Assembly (NCBI GenBank): GCA_937884015.1
Contig: CALGBV010000329.1
Span: forward strand, 1-8,908
DNA length: 8,908 nucleotides
Direction of reading: 5' to 3'
Source of the DNA: an uncultured Bacteroidales bacterium
GTDB lineage: Bacteria > Bacteroidota > Bacteroidia > Bacteroidales > F082
Part shown: piece by piece, positions 5,324 to 8,908 of the stretch
How positions within the stretch are numbered: position 1 is the stretch's first letter
Layout: each line of letters begins with the position of its first letter
Translations under genes and position numbers: made by a program
Notes under the pieces: model-generated
Told to the model about the DNA's origin: nothing
The model's database searches: none
Seen by the model: the letters and a program-made list of their open reading frames with translations, nothing else

Positions 5324-6340
5324 ATGCGTACGATTACTTTAGGAAAAACTGGATTGAAGGTCAATAAAAACGGCTTTGGCGCTTTGCCGATTCAGCGCAT
5401 CAGCGAAAAGGAAGCCGTGTATTTGCTGCAAAAAGCATACGCAAACGGTATCAATTTTTATGATACGGCACGATTCTATACTGATAGTGAAGTGAAAATC
5501 GGTGCTGCGTTTCAAGACATGAGAAGCAAGGTGTTTCTGGCTTCGAAAACGGGTGCTACCACTATTGAGGATTTCTGGAACGACTTGCACACGACTTTGA
5601 GGAATCTTCGCACAGATTACCTCGACCTGTATCAGTTTCACAATCCCGATTATTGCCCGAAACCAGGCGACAAGGCTGGATTGTATGATGCCATCAAGGT
5701 GGCGCAACGCCAAGGAAAAATCCGTTTCATTGGCATCAGCAATCACCGGCAGAATGTGGCCATGGAAGCCATCGAAAAGGATTATTACGACACTTTGCAA
5801 TATCCGTTCTCGTATCTTTCGTCTGAGGAAGACCAGAAGATTGTTGACGCCTGCCGCAAACACAACATGGGCTTCATTTGCATGAAGGCATTGGCCGGCG
5901 GCTTGATTAACGATTCGGCTTTGGCCTACGCTTTCCTCGATCAATTCGACCATGCTTTGCCGATTTGGGGTATTCAGCGCGAAAGTGAACTCGATGAGTT
6001 CATATCCTATCAGAACAATCCGCCTGAGATGAATCCTGCCCGTTGGCGCAAGGTGGAGGAGGATAGAAGAACCCTTTCCGGCGATTTTTGCAGAGGTTGC
6101 GGCTATTGTATGCCTTGCCCCGCTGGCATCGAGATTTGCGACTGCGCCCGCATGAGCCTATTCTTGCGCCGTGCACCGCTAAGCGTCTATCTCACCGAGG
6201 AATGGGCGGAAAAAATGAAGAAAATCGAAAACTGCAAGCATTGTAACGCCTGTCGCGAAAAATGTCCGTATGGCTTGAATGCGCCGGATTTGCTGGCGAG
6301 GAATTACGAAGACTTCAAGGAGTTTTGGAATAACAAATGA
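5324..6340 (+). CDS. Aldo/keto reductase with C-terminal double [4Fe-4S] ferredoxin-like domain
   Basis: This 338-residue protein combines an NAD(P)H-type aldo/keto reductase TIM barrel (about 1-245) with an iron-sulfur tail. The catalytic tetrad is visible: D47 in FYDTARFYT, Y52, K75 in ASKTG, and H106 in YQFHNPD. The tail has two cysteine groups: C256-x2-C259-x2-C262-x2-C265-P with further C272 and C274, and C304-x2-C307-x2-C310-x3-C314-P. The second is a classic [4Fe-4S] ferredoxin motif; the first resembles the CxxCGYCMPCPxG motif known from this AKR subfamily. The enzyme is probably cytosolic and may exchange electrons through the clusters, but its substrate is unknown. The ATG at 5324 begins the typical MRTITLGKTGLKV N-terminus. 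It is monocistronic, divergent from aroQ and convergent with the downstream adhesin-like gene. Confidence 0.93.
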   Translation: MRTITLGKTGLKVNKNGFGALPIQRISEKEAVYLLQKAYANGINFYDTARFYTDSEVKIGAAFQDMRSKVFLASKTGATTIEDFWNDLHTTLRNLRTDYLDLYQFHNPDYCPKPGDKAGLYDAIKVAQRQGKIRFIGISNHRQNVAMEAIEKDYYDTLQYPFSYLSSEEDQKIVDACRKHNMGFICMKALAGGLINDSALAYAFLDQFDHALPIWGIQRESELDEFISYQNNPPEMNPARWRKVEEDRRTLSGDFCRGCGYCMPCPAGIEICDCARMSLFLRRAPLSVYLTEEWAEKMKKIENCKHCNACREKCPYGLNAPDLLARNYEDFKEFWNNK

Positions 6341-6366
6341 AAAAAGCGGCAATGCCGCTTTTTTTA
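6340..6366. terminator. Bidirectional intrinsic terminator
   Basis: GCGGC (6346-6350) and GCCGC (6354-6358) pair around an AAT loop. The flanking A6 (6340-6345) and T tract (6359-6365) extend the stem to about 11 bp and supply a U-tail in both directions. It starts at the last base of the reductase TGA stop, and its T tract includes the stop TAA (6364-6366, minus strand) of the convergent gene, so both genes end within one hairpin. Confidence 0.9.
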
Positions 6367-8908
6367 TTGCTTGATGAACTTCCCGAAGTGCTTGCCAATT
6401 CTAACGATGTAGAACCCTGAAGCAAGGCCGCTGACATCAATTTCGGTGTCGCCTGCGGTTTGCGTTTTCATCAGCATCATGCCGTAGGCATTGTAGATTT
6501 CAATTTCGGTCGAATCTTCGAGGCCGAGAATGTGAATCTTTCCGTTGGTCGGGTTTGGAAATATGGAAAGCATATAGGCTTGGTTTTCCTCAACGCCAGT
6601 GCCGTTGAAGAATGCGGCAAGGATAATGTCGTGGTCAACAAGGATTTCGCGTGGATTTTCGGTGCTGCCATCACCCCATTTCACGAATTGGTAGCCATCG
6701 GCTGCAATGGCAGCAATGGTGGCTGTTGTGCCAGCAGCATAAGTTCCTGCTCCCAATACAAAGCCCTGATTTTCATCGTAATAAATTGTTACCTCGTAAG
6801 TTGGCATGGGTTCTATGTCAAACGAAGCCGTATAGGTTGCGTCTTCGGTGACGGTGATGCTTCTCGGATTGTTCATGTCGCCATCTTGCCAGCCGCTGAA
6901 GAAGAAGTTTCCGTTAGGATTTGCACTGATTTCAATTATGCTGCCTTCAGGGAAAGTGCCGCCACCGCTAACGCTTCCCATAAGTGGGTTTTCTGATACA
7001 ACGGTGATGGTGTAGGTCGGAATGGCTTCAAAATAAGCGATGAATGTCATGTTGCCGGTGACTTCAATTTCACGTGGGTTTTCGGTGTTGCCGTCGTTCC
7101 AATGGGTGAAGCGTGCGTTGCTGTTGGCGATGGCCGAAATCTGAATAGGGGAACCTTCTGGATAAGTGCCGCCGCCGGTTACCGAACCTAAATGCGGGTC
7201 GTCGGAAATGACTGTGATTTCATATTCCGGCGTGCCGTTTTTGTGGAAGAGGGCCGTGAATGTGGCGTTTTGCGTGACCGTTACGGCTCTTGGATTGGAA
7301 GCAATGCCGTCGCTCCAGCAGAGGAATATGTAGTTTTCGTTTGGCACTGCCTTGACTTCAATTCTCTCGCCATAATAATAAGTTCCGGCTCCTGTGACGG
7401 TTCCGCCTTCTTCGGGACTTGCAGCGGTGGTTATTTCATATTGGAATGTGCTGAATTCGGCAATGTATTCGGCATCGCTTATGACATTGACGGTGCGTGG
7501 GTTTTCGATGGCGCCGTCGCTCCATTGCTCAAACTGGTGACCAGGGTTGGCTCTTGCCATCAGGTGAATAACGGGGCCGTAGTCGTAGGTGCCGCCGCCA
7601 TCAACGGTGCCGGCTCCTTCTGGAGTGACATCCGTCTTGATGAGGCATTGTTGTATACCGAAGTGTGCCGTGTAGGTATGGTCTTCGGTAACGATGATGG
7701 TGCGCGGATTGTCGATGCAATCATCGTCCCACTTGTTGAAGGCAAAACCTTCGTAAGGAATGGCTTCAATCTGGATGGTGTCGTGGACTTGATAGGTGCC
7801 GCCGCCAACGACATGACCCCATGCCGGATGGTCGGAAACGACTTCGATGGTGTATTCTGCAATGCGCGATTCCAAAGTGATGCTGTCAATCAGCCAGTCG
7901 TGGCCGTAGCCTTCGTAGCCAAAGGCCAGATAGATGTCGTGACCGGCATATTCGTTCAGGTTGATTTCGTTTTCAGCCCAATCTGATGTATTGCCGTCGT
8001 TTTCAAATAACGGGATGAATTCGGCTGGGGTAGGGATGTGGCCTGTGTTGTCGGCGACATATATTCCGCTATGGTCGCGGCTCGAAAGTCCGCTGATTTT
8101 GTTCCAATATTTTAATGTGTAGAACATGTCGACATCGAAATGCAGCGGACGGCTGATGGCCCAGCTCTTTTGATAGGTCTCGATGGTGTCGTGGTCGTGG
8201 CCAAGGCAATATTCGCTGTCAAGACCGGATTCCATGAGTTTCCAGTTGTGTTGTTTGCCGCTGTGGTCTTCATCAATGATGTACCAATCGCCTAAACCGT
8301 TTTCGAAATTCTCAGCGTATGGGAATTCGGAAATCGTATCGCGGATGGTGTAGGTTTCATTGAGGGTTACATCGTCAATATACCAGTCGTGGCCGTGATG
8401 ACCTGAATATTTGAATGCCAAATAAACGACTTCGCCTTGGTAATCAGATAAGTTGATGTTGATGGTGTCCCAATTCTCCGAAGGGTTTCCCTGCGACCAG
8501 ATTTCTGCAAAATTATTGGTTTCGGTTCCCGTTGTGGAAACCCAAACGCCACTATAAGTATAGCTTTCAGCATTGGTTTCCATGGAGTTGAAACTCATCC
8601 ATGTTGAATCGCGGTTGGGTTGCAGATAAATGGGTGGTGTGATGAGCCAGCCTTCCTGGATGTTGTCGCAGGCAAGGTGACGGGCACTGAAATCCCCTGA
8701 TTGGGCTTGTTCGGTGTTGCGTTGCCAAGTGATTTCTTCGTTGCCATCGAAATCGGAGATGCTCCAGCAGTCCCAATCGGTGGTGGCTTCCTCGAAATCA
8801 TCGGTCCAAGGCAAGGTGCGGGTTTCGCCATCACATTCTGGAACGAATGCAATGCCGATAATGTCACTGCAATCTTCTGGTTGATAAAGGATTTCGCCAT
8901 CTTTCCAA
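6364..8908 (-). CDS. Large secreted adhesin-like protein: choice-of-anchor J x2, six InlB-B-like repeats, T9SS sorting domain (5' partial)
   Basis: The frame is open to the window edge, giving 847 C-terminal residues; the TTG at 8814 is not a convincing start because coding continues upstream (for example YQPEDCSD and VPECDGET). Two choice-of-anchor J (cleaved-adhesin) beta-sandwich domains lie at 8356-8814 (LPWTDDFE, WLITPPI, VYLAFKYSG, WYIDDVTL) and 7864-8325 (FPYAENFENG, WAISRPL, DIYLAFGYEG, WLIDSITL). Six repeats of about 65 residues follow, each with GxGTY/F, a central W, NPR and a final F, as in divergent InlB B-repeats. Residues encoded by 6367-6576 (FPNPTNGKI, IEIYNAYG, DVSGLASGFYIVRI, KFIKQ) form a T9SS type A sorting domain, so the product should cross the outer membrane and be surface-attached or released. 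Such domains occur in adhesins and in gingipain-like peptidases; any catalytic domain would lie outside the window. Confidence 0.92.
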   Translation of the reverse strand, partial: WKDGEILYQPEDCSDIIGIAFVPECDGETRTLPWTDDFEEATTDWDCWSISDFDGNEEITWQRNTEQAQSGDFSARHLACDNIQEGWLITPPIYLQPNRDSTWMSFNSMETNAESYTYSGVWVSTTGTETNNFAEIWSQGNPSENWDTININLSDYQGEVVYLAFKYSGHHGHDWYIDDVTLNETYTIRDTISEFPYAENFENGLGDWYIIDEDHSGKQHNWKLMESGLDSEYCLGHDHDTIETYQKSWAISRPLHFDVDMFYTLKYWNKISGLSSRDHSGIYVADNTGHIPTPAEFIPLFENDGNTSDWAENEINLNEYAGHDIYLAFGYEGYGHDWLIDSITLESRIAEYTIEVVSDHPAWGHVVGGGTYQVHDTIQIEAIPYEGFAFNKWDDDCIDNPRTIIVTEDHTYTAHFGIQQCLIKTDVTPEGAGTVDGGGTYDYGPVIHLMARANPGHQFEQWSDGAIENPRTVNVISDAEYIAEFSTFQYEITTAASPEEGGTVTGAGTYYYGERIEVKAVPNENYIFLCWSDGIASNPRAVTVTQNATFTALFHKNGTPEYEITVISDDPHLGSVTGGGTYPEGSPIQISAIANSNARFTHWNDGNTENPREIEVTGNMTFIAYFEAIPTYTITVVSENPLMGSVSGGGTFPEGSIIEISANPNGNFFFSGWQDGDMNNPRSITVTEDATYTASFDIEPMPTYEVTIYYDENQGFVLGAGTYAAGTTATIAAIAADGYQFVKWGDGSTENPREILVDHDIILAAFFNGTGVEENQAYMLSIFPNPTNGKIHILGLEDSTEIEIYNAYGMMLMKTQTAGDTEIDVSGLASGFYIVRIGKHFGKFIKQ
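6367..6576 (-). other. T9SS type A C-terminal sorting domain coding segment
   Basis: The last 70 residues of the adhesin-like gene start YMLSIFPNPTNGKI and end GKHFGKFIKQ. The order FPNP, then a beta-strand IEIYNAYG, then DVSGLASGFYIVRI and a basic end is the pattern of the T9SS type A sorting signal, normally cleaved by the PorU sortase during outer-membrane export. This implies that a complete T9SS is encoded elsewhere in the genome. Confidence 0.92.
6607..7854 (-). repeat. Six tandem InlB-B-like repeats within the adhesin-like gene
   Basis: In protein order the units are 7660-7854, 7453-7647, 7246-7440, 7030-7224, 6820-7014 and 6607-6798. The first five are exactly 195 bp (65 residues) and the last is 192 bp. 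Linkers are 4-7 residues (DNA start-to-start 207-216 bp). Each runs Y-E/T-I-T-V..., G-S/T-V-x-G-G-G-T-Y/F, W-x-D-G, NPR-x-I-x-V, T-Y/F-x-A-x-F. The copies have diverged in sequence while length is kept, which suggests an old expansion under structural constraint rather than recent duplication. Confidence 0.9.

Noticed and set aside
7192..7986. 264-codon plus-strand frame opposite the adhesin-like gene
   Set aside because: It mirrors the repeated, biased codons of the minus-strand gene; its product shows no domain and its own repetition comes from the InlB-B-like repeats.
8812..8814. TTG at 8814 as the start of the adhesin-like gene
   Set aside because: The frame is open and protein-like up to the window edge, with no signal peptide at this position, so the gene is 5'-truncated by the window.

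Overview
The window looks like chromosomal DNA from a member of the Bacteroidota, most likely Bacteroidales. The evidence is a C-terminal type IX secretion (T9SS) sorting domain, a GWxTD-domain protein, a membrane-tethered TPR regulator with a Bacteroides-style LuxR-like helix-turn-helix, promoter -7 boxes matching TAnnTTTG, and no clear Shine-Dalgarno sequences. I see no insertion sequence, CRISPR array, tRNA, rRNA or phage gene. No gene-free stretch exceeds about 140 bp.

Layout: (1) nt 1-1146 (+) is the 3' part of a TPR / transmembrane / helix-turn-helix regulator whose start lies outside the window. (2) nt 1286-4777 (+) is a probable co-directional cluster behind a TAnnTTTG box: an exported GWxTD-domain protein, an LpxL/HtrB-type lipid acyltransferase with a GTG start, and a family 2 glycosyltransferase. 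The 84-bp gap before the glycosyltransferase holds a short REP-like element and an 8-bp tandem repeat. A 28-bp GTAG-type palindrome lies just after it. (3) nt 4819-5232 (-) is aroQ, type II 3-dehydroquinate dehydratase; its stop codon lies inside that palindrome. (4) nt 5324-6340 (+) is an aldo/keto reductase fused to two [4Fe-4S] cysteine motifs, transcribed divergently from aroQ out of a compact 91-bp region with a -7 box on each strand. (5) A strong bidirectional hairpin terminator separates the reductase from a convergent gene at nt 6364-8908 (-). That gene encodes the C-terminal 847 residues of a large secreted protein: two choice-of-anchor J (cleaved-adhesin) domains, six 65-residue InlB-B-like repeats and a T9SS type A sorting signal. 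Its 5' end is beyond the window.

How the genes may work together: the acyltransferase and glycosyltransferase suggest cell-envelope lipid or glycan assembly, and the exported GWxTD protein in the same transcription unit may be linked to it, though this rests on gene order only. AroQ is shikimate-pathway housekeeping, the reductase is a stand-alone redox enzyme, and the repeat protein is a surface or secreted adhesin-like product. I found no clear new defence or mobile system. The most unusual signals are the non-coding ones: the octamer array, the two palindromic repeat types bracketing the glycosyltransferase, and the palindrome that provides the aroQ stop codon.
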